Positions 24,139-33,390 of a stretch of DNA of 64,000 bases are shown here, in pieces. The DNA lies in the NCBI GenBank assembly GCA_035652815.1, contig DASRDB010000006.1, positions 227,978-291,977 of the forward strand. Direction: 5' to 3'. Made by a program: the position numbers and the translations under genes. The notes under the pieces were generated by a model. That model saw nothing but the letters and a program-made list of their open reading frames with translations. It was not told the origin of the DNA and searched no databases. The first letter of the stretch is position 1, and the number at the start of each line of letters is the position of its first letter. Source of the stretch: DASRDB01 sp035652815. GTDB lineage: Bacteria > Chloroflexota > Ktedonobacteria > Ktedonobacterales > Ktedonobacteraceae.

Positions 24139-27100
24139 TTATGACTGTTTGCTGCTTGTTCCATCTTCGGCAGCCAATTGCTGATAGTGGTGCCAGCGTA
24201 CCTTCACGTCCTGCTGGGCTTCGCGCATCAATTCCTCGGCCCGGGCCTCGTTGCTTTGTAGGAGCATGCGGTAGCGCGTCTCGTTGTAGGCAAACTTTTC
24301 TAGTGGGATGCTGGGGTCTTTCGAGTCGAGAATTAGTGGATGCTTGCCCTCTTTCGCCAGCGCGGGATTGTAGCGATAGAGCGGCCAGTAGCCAGATTGC
24401 ACAGCCAGCTTTTGCTGCTCCAGGCCGCGATTCATCTCGATGCCATGCGCGATGCAGTGGCTGTAGGCGATGATGAGAGACGGGCCATCGTAGGCTTCGG
24501 CCTCAAGGAACGCCTTGAGGGTTTGCTGGTCGTTGGCTCCCATCGCGACACGCGCCACGTAGACGTTGCCGTAAGACATGGCGAGCAGGCCCAGGTCTTT
24601 CTTGGGCGCGGACTTGCCGCGAGCCGCGAATTTTGCGACCGCGCCGCGAGGCGTGGATTTCGAGGCCTGACCACCTGTGTTGGAGTATACCTCGGTATCC
24701 AGCACCAGGATATTGACGTCGCGACCGGAAGACAGGACGTGATCGAGGCCGCCGAAGCCGATATCATAGGCCCAGCCGTCGCCGCCGATGATCCAGACGC
24801 TCTTTTTAACCAGCGCGTCGGCCAGTTGCAGCAGTTGTTGCGCGTATGGCTCAATGCTTTGTGCATTCAGCAAGCGCTGTTTCAGGATGGCGACGCGCTC
24901 GCGCTGTGCCTGAATGCCTGCCTGGCTGGACTGATCGGCATTGAGCAGCGCCTCTACCAGTTCGTCGTCGACGATATCGCCGCATTTAATAAGCAGTTCG
25001 CGGGCAAATTCCTGGCGCTTGTCGAGCGTGAGGCGCATGCCCAGGCCGAATTCGGCGTTGTCCTCAAAGAGCGAGTTCGACCAGGCGGGGCCGCGTCCTT
25101 CGGCGTTATGCGTCCAGGGAGTAGTGGGCAGGTTGCCGCCATAGATGGATGAGCAGCCGGTAGCGTTGGCAACCAGCATGTGATCGCCAAAAAGCTGGGT
25201 CGCCAGCTTGATGTACGGCGTCTCGCCACAGCCGGAACAGGCTCCTGAGAACTCAAAGAGCGGCTGGAGCAGTTGCGAATCCTTGATGGCGGCGAAGTTG
25301 AGGGCGGTGCGGTCTACCTCTGGCAGCGTCAGGAAGAAGTTCCAGTTCTCGTTTTCCTGCTCGCGCAGAGGTGCCTGCTCGACCATGTTGATGGCCTTGC
25401 GTCCTACCTGACGCTTGTCTTTGACCGGGCAGGCTTCAACGCAGAGTCCGCAGCCTGTGCAGTCTTCGGGCGAGATCTGGAGCGTATATTTCTGGCCGGG
25501 GAACTCTTTGAAGTGGGCGTCAACCGCTTTGAAAGTGGCAGGCGCGCCTTCGAGTTCGGCAGGGTCGTATACCTTTTCGCGAATAACTGAGTGCGGGCAG
25601 ACCATGACGCATTTGCCGCACTGAATGCAGATGTCGGGGTCCCAGGCAGGGATTTCGAGCGCGATGTTGCGTTTCTCCCAGCAAGCGGTGCCGGATGGAT
25701 AGGTGCCATCGGATGGAAGCGCGCTGACTGGAAGTTCGTCGCCCTCGCCAGCGATCATTGGGCCGAGTATCTGGCGCACAAAGGCGGGTGCCTGCTCTGG
25801 TACGGGCGGACGGCGTGTCAGCATAGGCAGATTGATGGGAGCGCGTCGCTGTACGGCAACGGTACCCTGTTTTCCATCCATTGAAGCGGAACCGGAAGCG
25901 ATGCCTGCCATCACCTGAACTTCATACATGTGGGCAAGCGTTTCATCGACGGCCTGAAAGTTGCGCTGTACGACAGCTTCGCCGCGTTTGCCATACGTCT
26001 TGCGAATGCTCTTTTTGATCTGCTCGATGGCCTCTTCTTTGGGCAGGATGCCGCTGATGGCAAAGAAACAGGTCTGCATCACCGTATTGATGCGCCCACC
26101 CATGCCGATGTTGCTGGCTACGCGATAGGCGTTGATGACGAAGAAACGCAGGTGCTTTTCCGTGATGGCCTGCTGCACCTCGATGGGCAGGTGATCCCAG
26201 ACCTCATCGGGGCCATAGATGCTGTTGAGCAGGAAGACGCCGCCGGGCTTTGCGTATTTGAGAACATCGACGCGCTCCAGGAAGCTAAACTGGTGGCAGG
26301 CGACGAAGTTGGCCTGTCCTTTGCCTATCAGATAGGGCGCGTGAATGGGACGCGGCCCGAAGCGCAGGTGCGAGATGGTGACGGAGCCGGATTTCTTCGA
26401 GTCGTAGACGAAGTAACCCTGGGCATCGTTCTCGGTCTCCTCGCCGATGATCTTGATCGAGTTTTTGTTAGCTCCCACTGTGCCATCGGAGCCGAGGCCC
26501 CAGAAGACGCACTGAACGGTCTCGGGTGCCTCGATGGAGAAGCTTTCATCGTAGTCCAGGCTGGTATGAGTGACATCATCATGTATGCCGACGGTGAAGC
26601 GAGACTTCGGCTCGTCCTTAATCATCTCATCGAAGATGGCCTTAACCATCGCCGGAGTGAATTCTTTGGATGAGAGGCCGTAGCGACCGCCGATAATGCG
26701 CGGCAATGGCTGTTCACGTTTGTGCCAGCCCTCTTGCAGCGATGCCGCGACATCCATGTAGAGCGGTTCGCCAACGCTGCCCGGCTCCTTTGTGCGGTCG
26801 AGGACGGCGATAGTTTTTACCGTCGCGGGCAACGCCTGTAAGAAGTGTTCGACCGAGAAGGGGCGGAAAAGATGCACTTTGACGACGCCCACTTTTTCGT
26901 CCTGCCCAAGCAGATATTGGACAGTGGACTGGACGGTTTCAGCGCCTGAACCCATCACGACGATAATTCGCCCGGCATCCGGCGCGCCAACATAGTCGAA
27001 AAGATGATAGGCGCGGCCCGTCAATTGCGCGAATTTGTCCATGTTCTCCTGCACGATGGATGGACAGGCTGCATAGTAGGGATTGACGGTCTCGCGGGCC

Positions 27101-27780
27101 TGGAAGTAGACATCGGGGTTTTGCGCGGTGCCGCGAATGAAGGGATGATCGGGCGAGAGGCCACGCTGGCGATGCGCCTCGACAAAGGTGTCATCGATCA
27201 TGGCGCGCATATCGTCGCGTGTCAGTTGCTCGATTTTGTCGATTTCGTGCGAGGTGCGGAAACCGTCAAAGAAGTGCAGGAATGGGACGCGGGCCTTGAG
27301 CGTGGATGCGTGAGCGATAAGCGCGAGGTCCTGGGCTTCCTGTACGGAATTTGAGGCGAGCAGGGCAAAACCGGTGGCGCGGGTCGCCATCACATCGGAG
27401 TGGTCGCCGAAAATGGAAAGACCCTGTGTGGCGAGCGAACGGGCGGCGACGTGAAAAACTACCGGTGTCAGTTCACCGGCGATTTTATACATATTTGGAA
27501 TCATGAGCAGCAGCCCCTGAGAGGCTGTGAAGGTTGTTGCAAGCGAGCCGGTTTGTAATGCGCCGTGTATGGCTCCGGCTGCGCCGCCCTCGGACTGCAT
27601 TTCGATTACCAGCGGCACAGTACCCCAGAGATTGGGGCGACCGGTTGCCGACCAGGCATCGGCCATCTCGCCCATTGGCGTGGACGGAGTGATAGGATAA
27701 ATGGCAATGACTTCACTTAGCGTGTGCGCGATATTGGCGACCGCTTCGTTTCCTTCAATTGTCACCCATGCGCGTTCCAT
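24139..27780 (-). CDS. nifJ: Pyruvate:ferredoxin (flavodoxin) oxidoreductase
   Basis: 1213 aa, full-length single-chain homodimeric PFOR, which converts pyruvate, CoA and oxidised ferredoxin to acetyl-CoA, CO2 and reduced ferredoxin. Domain I (ITPSTPMGEMADAW near 30) and the CoA/ThDP domains come first, then two [4Fe-4S] motifs CIQCGKCVMVCP and CTGCGLCVEACP (about 700-780). The C-terminal ThDP domain has CSGCGETPYIKL, NATGCSSIYGGNLP and GGDGWAYDIGFGG; the proximal-cluster cysteines are present. The start MERAWVTIEG at 27780 follows GGAGGCAATT; the ATG 15 bases upstream overlaps that site. Activity implies anaerobic or low-oxygen metabolism, or a ferredoxin-supply role. Confidence 0.96.
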   Translation of the reverse strand: MERAWVTIEGNEAVANIAHTLSEVIAIYPITPSTPMGEMADAWSATGRPNLWGTVPLVIEMQSEGGAAGAIHGALQTGSLATTFTASQGLLLMIPNMYKIAGELTPVVFHVAARSLATQGLSIFGDHSDVMATRATGFALLASNSVQEAQDLALIAHASTLKARVPFLHFFDGFRTSHEIDKIEQLTRDDMRAMIDDTFVEAHRQRGLSPDHPFIRGTAQNPDVYFQARETVNPYYAACPSIVQENMDKFAQLTGRAYHLFDYVGAPDAGRIIVVMGSGAETVQSTVQYLLGQDEKVGVVKVHLFRPFSVEHFLQALPATVKTIAVLDRTKEPGSVGEPLYMDVAASLQEGWHKREQPLPRIIGGRYGLSSKEFTPAMVKAIFDEMIKDEPKSRFTVGIHDDVTHTSLDYDESFSIEAPETVQCVFWGLGSDGTVGANKNSIKIIGEETENDAQGYFVYDSKKSGSVTISHLRFGPRPIHAPYLIGKGQANFVACHQFSFLERVDVLKYAKPGGVFLLNSIYGPDEVWDHLPIEVQQAITEKHLRFFVINAYRVASNIGMGGRINTVMQTCFFAISGILPKEEAIEQIKKSIRKTYGKRGEAVVQRNFQAVDETLAHMYEVQVMAGIASGSASMDGKQGTVAVQRRAPINLPMLTRRPPVPEQAPAFVRQILGPMIAGEGDELPVSALPSDGTYPSGTACWEKRNIALEIPAWDPDICIQCGKCVMVCPHSVIREKVYDPAELEGAPATFKAVDAHFKEFPGQKYTLQISPEDCTGCGLCVEACPVKDKRQVGRKAINMVEQAPLREQENENWNFFLTLPEVDRTALNFAAIKDSQLLQPLFEFSGACSGCGETPYIKLATQLFGDHMLVANATGCSSIYGGNLPTTPWTHNAEGRGPAWSNSLFEDNAEFGLGMRLTLDKRQEFARELLIKCGDIVDDELVEALLNADQSSQAGIQAQRERVAILKQRLLNAQSIEPYAQQLLQLADALVKKSVWIIGGDGWAYDIGFGGLDHVLSSGRDVNILVLDTEVYSNTGGQASKSTPRGAVAKFAARGKSAPKKDLGLLAMSYGNVYVARVAMGANDQQTLKAFLEAEAYDGPSLIIAYSHCIAHGIEMNRGLEQQKLAVQSGYWPLYRYNPALAKEGKHPLILDSKDPSIPLEKFAYNETRYRMLLQSNEARAEELMREAQQDVKVRWHHYQQLAAEDGTSSKQS

Positions 27781-28016
27781 AATTGCCTCCAGCATGTCTA
27801 GCGTTAGTCAGACAAAGCGTCTGAAGGTAGCATACTGTTCTAAAATCACAGACCTGTCACGGATGAGCAGGGAAACATCACGTATTGAACACAGGGAAAA
27901 ATTTTTGTATGTGGGATGAGAGGGTGAGAGTATCAAAACAAGCGCGAAGATTGTTCCTGCTGTGGCGTATATAGTTAGGGAACGAATGTGAGGAAGGCGC
28001 GTGCAGATAAAAACCG

Positions 28017-28216
28017 GAAGGCACCCGCCAGGGGCTGACACGGATAGGTTTTTTACCCTACTCTGTTCGAGAGCCTGTCATGCTGAGCGCAGCGAAGCAT
28101 CTCGTGTGCCGGGCGATTTGTGTGTCGAGACCGCAGATGCTTCGCTGCGCTCAGCATGACAGGGGCTGGTGAGCCGTGGAAACACCTCCCTGTGTCAGCC
28201 CCTGGCGGGTGCCTTC
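28017..28216. repeat. Outer arms of a nested palindrome (family 4 variant)
   Basis: 25-bp perfect arms, 28017-28041 and 28192-28216 (GAAGGCACCCGCCAGGGGCT...), enclose a full family 1 element at 28074-28163. The rest of the 553-base gap 27781-28333 holds no recognised gene. Confidence 0.85.
28074..28163. repeat. Family 1 inverted repeat nested in a family 4 variant
   Basis: 29-bp perfect arms (28074-28102 and 28135-28163), CCTGTCATGCTGAGCGCAGC. It sits within the loop of another inverted repeat, which suggests insertion of one element into another. Confidence 0.85.
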
Positions 28217-28333
28217 TGAGATCGCTTTGTACAAGTATGATGCCCATCTCGGACGCGGCACTTTTATCTCACAGATGGCTGTGCTATACTAAGCCCGCGC
28301 TCCGATTATTCGGCCATGATTTTGAGGTGAAGT

Positions 28334-30211
28334 ATGTCGCTCGAAGGACAGCAACTCGGTCGCTATCGCCTGTTGCGCCTGCTTGGCAGTGGAGGCATGG
28401 GCGAGGTGTACCTGGCAGAAGACGCGGGTATTGCTCGACAGGTGGCGATTAAGGTGATTCGTGGCGACGTAGTACTCCGGTCGGATGAAGAGGAATCGCT
28501 TCGGACGTTGCAATTGTTCCAGCGCGAGATGAAAACAGTCGCTGCCCTCAATCACTCACACATTCTTCCCCTGTATGATTATGGCGAGGCCGTGATTTCT
28601 GGCATTACGCTGCCCTATATGGTCATGCCATATGGAGAGGATGGGACCCTGGCGTCATGGTTGAAGGAGCGGAGCAGTCAGGGGCCGCTTGCGCCGGAAG
28701 ACGTCGCGTATATGGTAGAGCAGGCGGGCGATGCGTTGCAATACGCGCACGAGCGCCAGATTGTGCATCGTGATGTAAAGCCATCCAACTTTTTGCTGCG
28801 CCGCAACCGGAATGACCCGAACCGGCCAGATTTGTTGCTGGCCGATTTTGGGCTGGCGCGCCTGAACAGCGCCGCTTCGAGCGGAAGCATGTCAATTGCC
28901 GGTTCGCCGCCCTACATGGCCCCGGAACAATGGCGCGGGCGATCTATTCCTGCGACCGATCAATATATGCTGGCCGCAATGGCGTATGAACTTTTGACAG
29001 GCCGTCCACCGTTTCAAGGAACGCTTGAACAACTGGTATATAAGCATCTTACCGAGCAGCCAGAGCCTCCTGGCAAACTCAATCCGCGTGTCTCTCCCGC
29101 GCTTGACGCAGTAATTATGCGGGGGCTGGCTAAAGCGCCGGAAGATCGCTATCCGAGTGTGGAGGCTTTTGCGCGAGCATTTGATGAGGCTGTACAATCA
29201 CCGAACAGGGTGAAGCGAGAGACCTATGCTACAGTGGATGCCTCTGATGCCGTCACTGGAATAGCGGGCCAGAGCGCTTCGTATAATACAATTCATGCCG
29301 ATAGCCCATCAAGAGTTTCGCGTCCTGTTCAACCGCCTGTCGCTCCTGGCGGCAATCTGACGCATACGCAAGCAGTTACAGGAGGGCCGCACGTCGAGAC
29401 CACGCAGCGAGGAGTAAGCCTGAATGTTATGGCCAGCCGACGAGGCTTCCAGTGCAGCTTCGCTTTTCTTATAGCCTTATTTGTTCTGGTTAGTGTGGTC
29501 AGTATTCCGGTGTTGATTGGACTCAATCGTCCGAGCGGGGGAGCCAGTGCGCTTCCTGGTAATGCCACAGCAACGTCTGTAGCTAACGCGACAACAACTC
29601 CTGCTGCAACCTCAACCGCAGGATCAACCGATACGCATAATCCGTATCCGCCTTTCAGTGGTTCGCTGGTCATCAATGATGCGCTCCAGAACAATTCGGG
29701 TGGGTATGCCTGGGATGTGCAACCAACTCAATTTGGCACATGCACTTTTACCAGCAACGGCTATCAGGCGGTAGCGACGCAGAATGGAGCGTACCACTAT
29801 TGCGCGGCACGCAATACCAATTTCGCCAACTTCGCTTACGAAGTTCATATGACAATTGTGTCGGGCGATTGTGGAGGCATTATCTTCCGCGCCGACTTCA
29901 CCAACTTCAAGTATTATTACTTCAGCGTTTGCCAGAACGGCAGTTATTCATTGCTGGTCTTTACGGGACAAAACCAGTCAAAGACGTTGCAGCAAGGTTC
30001 TTCTCCGGCCATTCATACCGGCCTGAATGTGCAGAACGTGGTGGCGGTTTCAGCGAATGGCAGCAGCATCGCGCTCTTTGTTAGCAGGCAGCCCGTGACG
30101 AGTATTACTGATGCAACATACAGCCAGGGACAGATAGGCGTGCTGGCCGAGAATGATACGCATAATCCGACTGAGGTGGTGTTTAGCGATATGAGGGTGT
30201 GGAGGTTTTAA
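28334..30211 (+). CDS. Transmembrane Ser/Thr protein kinase (PknB type) with extracellular domain
   Basis: 625 aa. The cytoplasmic kinase domain (about 10-285) has the glycine loop GSGGMGEVY, Lys40, the catalytic loop HRDVKPSN (145-152, Asp147), DFG (171-173) and MAPEQW. A linker leads to one membrane helix (374-396), then a Thr/Ala-rich stretch and an outside domain (about 430-625) with NPYPPFSGSLVINDAL and a concanavalin/LamG-like beta pattern, probably ligand sensing or carbohydrate binding. A -10-like TATACT lies about 50 bases upstream. The second kinase at 30669 has the same architecture. Targets are unknown. GTGAAGT precedes the ATG. Confidence 0.93.
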   Translation: MSLEGQQLGRYRLLRLLGSGGMGEVYLAEDAGIARQVAIKVIRGDVVLRSDEEESLRTLQLFQREMKTVAALNHSHILPLYDYGEAVISGITLPYMVMPYGEDGTLASWLKERSSQGPLAPEDVAYMVEQAGDALQYAHERQIVHRDVKPSNFLLRRNRNDPNRPDLLLADFGLARLNSAASSGSMSIAGSPPYMAPEQWRGRSIPATDQYMLAAMAYELLTGRPPFQGTLEQLVYKHLTEQPEPPGKLNPRVSPALDAVIMRGLAKAPEDRYPSVEAFARAFDEAVQSPNRVKRETYATVDASDAVTGIAGQSASYNTIHADSPSRVSRPVQPPVAPGGNLTHTQAVTGGPHVETTQRGVSLNVMASRRGFQCSFAFLIALFVLVSVVSIPVLIGLNRPSGGASALPGNATATSVANATTTPAATSTAGSTDTHNPYPPFSGSLVINDALQNNSGGYAWDVQPTQFGTCTFTSNGYQAVATQNGAYHYCAARNTNFANFAYEVHMTIVSGDCGGIIFRADFTNFKYYYFSVCQNGSYSLLVFTGQNQSKTLQQGSSPAIHTGLNVQNVVAVSANGSSIALFVSRQPVTSITDATYSQGQIGVLAENDTHNPTEVVFSDMRVWRF

Positions 30212-30279
30212 TTGACATATCTGGGTTTAGTTGATGGACTTCTCTCTAGAGGCAGAATTAGAACACATGTGAGGTGCAA

Positions 30280-30567
30280 ATGAGAACGCAATCGGAAGAT
30301 ACGAGTCCCGAGGCGGAGCGGGTACAGATTGAGATTATGCGAAAAATGTCGGTTGCCGAAAAGTTCGCCCTCATGTGTTCATTGAGCCAACAGGCAATCG
30401 AGGCTTCTAGAGACGCTATTCGAGCCTCACATCCAGAGGCTAGTGAAGAAGAAGTTCGCCTGCTGTTTGTAGAGTTCCATTATGGGAAAGAACTGGCAGA
30501 TAAGGTGAGGGCAGATTTAGCGAGAAGACAGCAAGAGCGTGCTTTGGAGGATGCTGGACTCCAGTAA
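30280..30567 (+). CDS. Small helical protein between the kinases
   Basis: 95 aa from the ATG at 30280, preceded by GTGAGGTG; a GTG two codons earlier is an alternative start. The protein is almost all helix, charged, with KMSVAEKFALMCSLSQQAIEA and SHPEASEEEVRLLF. It may form a helical bundle or coiled coil. Similar short proteins accompany Uma2-type or nucleotidyltransferase genes in related bacteria, but I cannot name the family. Independent expression is uncertain. Confidence 0.65.
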   Translation: MRTQSEDTSPEAERVQIEIMRKMSVAEKFALMCSLSQQAIEASRDAIRASHPEASEEEVRLLFVEFHYGKELADKVRADLARRQQERALEDAGLQ

Positions 30568-30604
30568 CTTAAGATTCACACTTATGTTTTCCCCAATGAT
30601 GTGT

Positions 30605-30610
30605 TATACT
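30605..30610 (+). promoter_or_regulatory. Likely -10 element for the second kinase gene
   Basis: TATACT within GTGTTATACTATTTCC, about 60 bases before the kinase ATG. The same motif with a similar leader precedes the first kinase. No clear -35. Confidence 0.4.
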
Positions 30611-30668
30611 ATTTCCACGTGATAATCCTGCGCGAATCGTTCTCCATTAACTTGATATAAGGTGAAAT

Positions 30669-32648
30669 ATGCTGCTCGAGGGGATGGCATTAGGCCGCTA
30701 TCAACTGGTTCGCCTGCTGGGGAGTGGAGGAATGGGCGAGGTGTATCTTGGGGAGGATACACATATACATCGACAGGTTGCAGTGAAGGTGACGAGGGCA
30801 GAGGTGACGCCCTATCCAAATAGCTCCTCGGCTAAGGAGACGGAGCGGCTGTTCCGGCGTGAAGTGCGGGCGATTGCCATGCTCGACCATCCTTATATTC
30901 TGCCATTGTTCGATTATGGCGAGCAGACAATGGAGGATACGTCCTTAACGTACATGGTGATGCCCTATTGCAAGGAAGGCTCGCTTTCGACGTGGCTCCG
31001 GCAGCATAGCAATGCACAGATGCTCACACTGCGAGAAGTTGTTCATATTATTCGGCAGGCTGCATCTGCCCTCGCCTACGCGCATAGCAAGCAGATTGTT
31101 CACCAGGATGTGAAGCCCTCGAACTTTCTTGTGCGCTCGAATGACCTGCATCCAGACCTGCCCGACCTGCTGCTAGCCGATTTTGGCATCGCGAAATTCA
31201 CCTCGGCCAGCGCCAGCATGAGCCAGTCTTCACGCGGTACACCAACCTATATGGCACCCGAGCAATGGGGTGGTCGTCCGGTTGCCGCTTCAGATCAATA
31301 TGCGCTGGCAATCATGACCTACCAGCTTTTAACGGGCAGCCCCCCATTTCAAGGGCGGCAGGAACAGGTAATGTACCTGCATTTTAACGAGTTCCCGCAG
31401 CCACCCAGCACGCGTAATCCCGCCATTCCAAAGGATGTTGATACCGTGATCTTGCGCGCCCTGGCAAAGAAACCAGAGGAACGCTTTGGCTCGATCACCG
31501 CGTTTGCCGCTGCTTTACAACAGGCATCAGGCATAGTTGAGCAGGGAAAAGCAACCAATCCGTTACCTTATGCAGAGCAACCAAGAGTAACTAATGTCCG
31601 CGGAGCCATGCAGACGCCGAGTAGACCATTGACGCATAGCGGTGATATTCGCGCTACAGTAGCTATCAGCAGGGAAGAAGCCACAACAGGAACCACGCGC
31701 AACCTGAATTTGCCAGGAGGACGGCGTATCACCGTACCTTTGCCATCCGGTATGCCAGATGGACAGGTCATCCGCCTGGAAGGACAGGGCGAAACAACGG
31801 GAGATGGCACGACGGGGGCACTGGTGTTGACGATAGCAGTAACACCTGACGAAACAAGGGTAGCGGCTGCACATGGCAATGAGAATCAGACGGTGCTGCG
31901 TTCGTTCCCGGGAAATGCACAAAAAGATGCTATTGCTATACGTAGGCCAGGAAGAGTTAGGCGGCTGGTTCGTAGTAAGGCAGGTATTGCTATAAGTCTT
32001 GTGTTACTGGTTGTACTGAGCGGATCGGGCTTTTATTATTTTAGGTATTTCAACTTCCTTCAACAGTGGAGTTTGTTGAATGCGGGAATAGCTAATCCAT
32101 ATCCACCTAATTCAGGGACGTTAGTGTTGAATGATCCGTTGGGTGATAATAGTCTGGGTTATTCATGGACTGAGGGGAACTCTGGCAATGGTGCTTGTAC
32201 ATTTACTGGGGGAAGTTATCAAGTGGAATCAGCTTCTTTTATTCATCTTTGTTCTGCTACAACAACCAATTTTGCGAATTTTGCGTATGAAGTGAAAACA
32301 AATATTACGGAAGGAGATGGCAGTGGAATAGTTTTTCGAGTTGATAGGAATCAAGGAACCTATTATTTATTTTATGTGGATACAGGAGGCTTTTATTTTC
32401 TTTACTCGTATAGTAATAGTCAAGTGGTTGGATCTTTAGTGAGTGGCATAGCTCCGGGCAATTTTGGACAAACACATACAATTGCTGTTACGGCAATTGG
32501 TAGCACAATCACTTTATTTATCAATGGACAACAAGTTGCTAGTGTAAATGATAGCTCTTATAGTCAGGGGGAAATAGGCATGGCTGCATTGAGTGAAGGT
32601 AATCCGACGGTGGTGACATTTAGTAATGCGAGGGTGTGGCAGCTTTAA
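30669..32648 (+). CDS. Transmembrane Ser/Thr kinase paralogue with HQD catalytic loop and DnaJ-CTD-like insert
   Basis: 659 aa. The kinase domain has GSGGMGEVY and Lys40, but the catalytic loop reads HQDVKPSN (145-152), with the usual Arg replaced by Gln; Asp147 and DFG (171-173) are kept, so activity is plausible but need not depend on activation-loop phosphorylation. Residues 344-393 (GRRITVPLPSGMPDGQ, then VIRLEGQGE) resemble a DnaJ C-terminal substrate-binding strand region, an unexpected module before the membrane helix (438-457). The outside domain matches that of the first kinase (NPYPPNSGTLVLNDPL). The segment from about 32040 onward is clearly more A+T-rich than the kinase part. Start after ATAAGGTGAAAT. 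Confidence 0.9.
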   Translation: MLLEGMALGRYQLVRLLGSGGMGEVYLGEDTHIHRQVAVKVTRAEVTPYPNSSSAKETERLFRREVRAIAMLDHPYILPLFDYGEQTMEDTSLTYMVMPYCKEGSLSTWLRQHSNAQMLTLREVVHIIRQAASALAYAHSKQIVHQDVKPSNFLVRSNDLHPDLPDLLLADFGIAKFTSASASMSQSSRGTPTYMAPEQWGGRPVAASDQYALAIMTYQLLTGSPPFQGRQEQVMYLHFNEFPQPPSTRNPAIPKDVDTVILRALAKKPEERFGSITAFAAALQQASGIVEQGKATNPLPYAEQPRVTNVRGAMQTPSRPLTHSGDIRATVAISREEATTGTTRNLNLPGGRRITVPLPSGMPDGQVIRLEGQGETTGDGTTGALVLTIAVTPDETRVAAAHGNENQTVLRSFPGNAQKDAIAIRRPGRVRRLVRSKAGIAISLVLLVVLSGSGFYYFRYFNFLQQWSLLNAGIANPYPPNSGTLVLNDPLGDNSLGYSWTEGNSGNGACTFTGGSYQVESASFIHLCSATTTNFANFAYEVKTNITEGDGSGIVFRVDRNQGTYYLFYVDTGGFYFLYSYSNSQVVGSLVSGIAPGNFGQTHTIAVTAIGSTITLFINGQQVASVNDSSYSQGEIGMAALSEGNPTVVTFSNARVWQL

Positions 32649-32678
32649 CGACAATTATTGTAGATTTAGGATAGATAT

Positions 32679-33323
32679 ATGGCTGGAAATAGGGGAGACG
32701 AGGTTGCTTACTATTATGATTCTCATTCTACTCAGAAAGATTTGATGGGGGAGCCAGCAGCGCATTCCAGTCTTGCGCATTACCTTGTTAATGTGCTGAA
32801 GTGGTTGTTTGATGGAAAAAGCTGCACTGTTTTTAATAATCTGAATTTTTATCAGACGGATAATCCATATGAGTATCCAATGGAACCGGATGTGGCGGTG
32901 ATTAAAGGCGTCGAGATTCAAAAGGTAAGAAGCTGGCGCGTCGGAAAGAGCGGGCCAGCGCCGCAGGTGGTGTTTGAGATTGCTTCGGAGGAGACGTGGA
33001 AGAAAGATTTGGAGGAGAAACCCAAAAGATACGCGCAAATGGGTGTGCGCGAGTACTTTGCGTATGATCCCAATGAGCCGCCACTGCCGCAGAGTAAATA
33101 TCGTCGATTGTTTGGCTGGCAGCTAGACGAGGAGGCAGGGGTGATGAGGGAGATGTTGCCTGGGCCGGATGGGTCATTGTGGAGTGCGGAACTGAATAGC
33201 TGGCTGATTCCTGATAAAGACCTGTTGCGTTTGTATGCTCCTGATGGGCAGATACGGCTTACGAGAGCGGAGGCGCTTGCTGAGAAATTGCGTTCATTGG
33301 GAATTGATCCTGATCAGATTTGA
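32679..33323 (+). CDS. Uma2-family (DUF820) restriction-endonuclease-fold protein
   Basis: 214 aa. The PD-(D/E)XK-like core is visible: EPDVAVIKG (about 68-76), VVFEIASEETWKKDLEEKPK (about 97-116, acidic residue and lysine), then a tyrosine-rich YAQMGVREYFAYDP. Uma2 proteins are abundant in Chloroflexota and Cyanobacteria and are thought to be nuclease-fold proteins, often in mobile or variable regions; their role is unclear. It begins 30 bases after the second kinase stop and may be translated from the same transcript. A strong terminator follows. Confidence 0.88.
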   Translation: MAGNRGDEVAYYYDSHSTQKDLMGEPAAHSSLAHYLVNVLKWLFDGKSCTVFNNLNFYQTDNPYEYPMEPDVAVIKGVEIQKVRSWRVGKSGPAPQVVFEIASEETWKKDLEEKPKRYAQMGVREYFAYDPNEPPLPQSKYRRLFGWQLDEEAGVMREMLPGPDGSLWSAELNSWLIPDKDLLRLYAPDGQIRLTRAEALAEKLRSLGIDPDQI

Positions 33324-33341
33324 TGCAAGTTTTTGCTATAC

Positions 33342-33384
33342 AAAAAAGAGGGAGGGCAACCGGCGGGTTGCTCTCCCTTTTTTA
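33342..33384. terminator. Bidirectional terminator between Uma2 and nuoN
   Basis: GGGAGGGCAACC pairs with GGTTGCTCTCCC (one G-U), flanked by an A-run on the left and a T-run on the right, between convergent genes. Confidence 0.9.
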
Positions 33385-33390
33385 TAAGAT

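Noticed and set aside
24340..25152. Long plus-strand frames opposite nifJ
   Set aside because: The PFOR reading has all cofactor motifs across the region; these frames show none.
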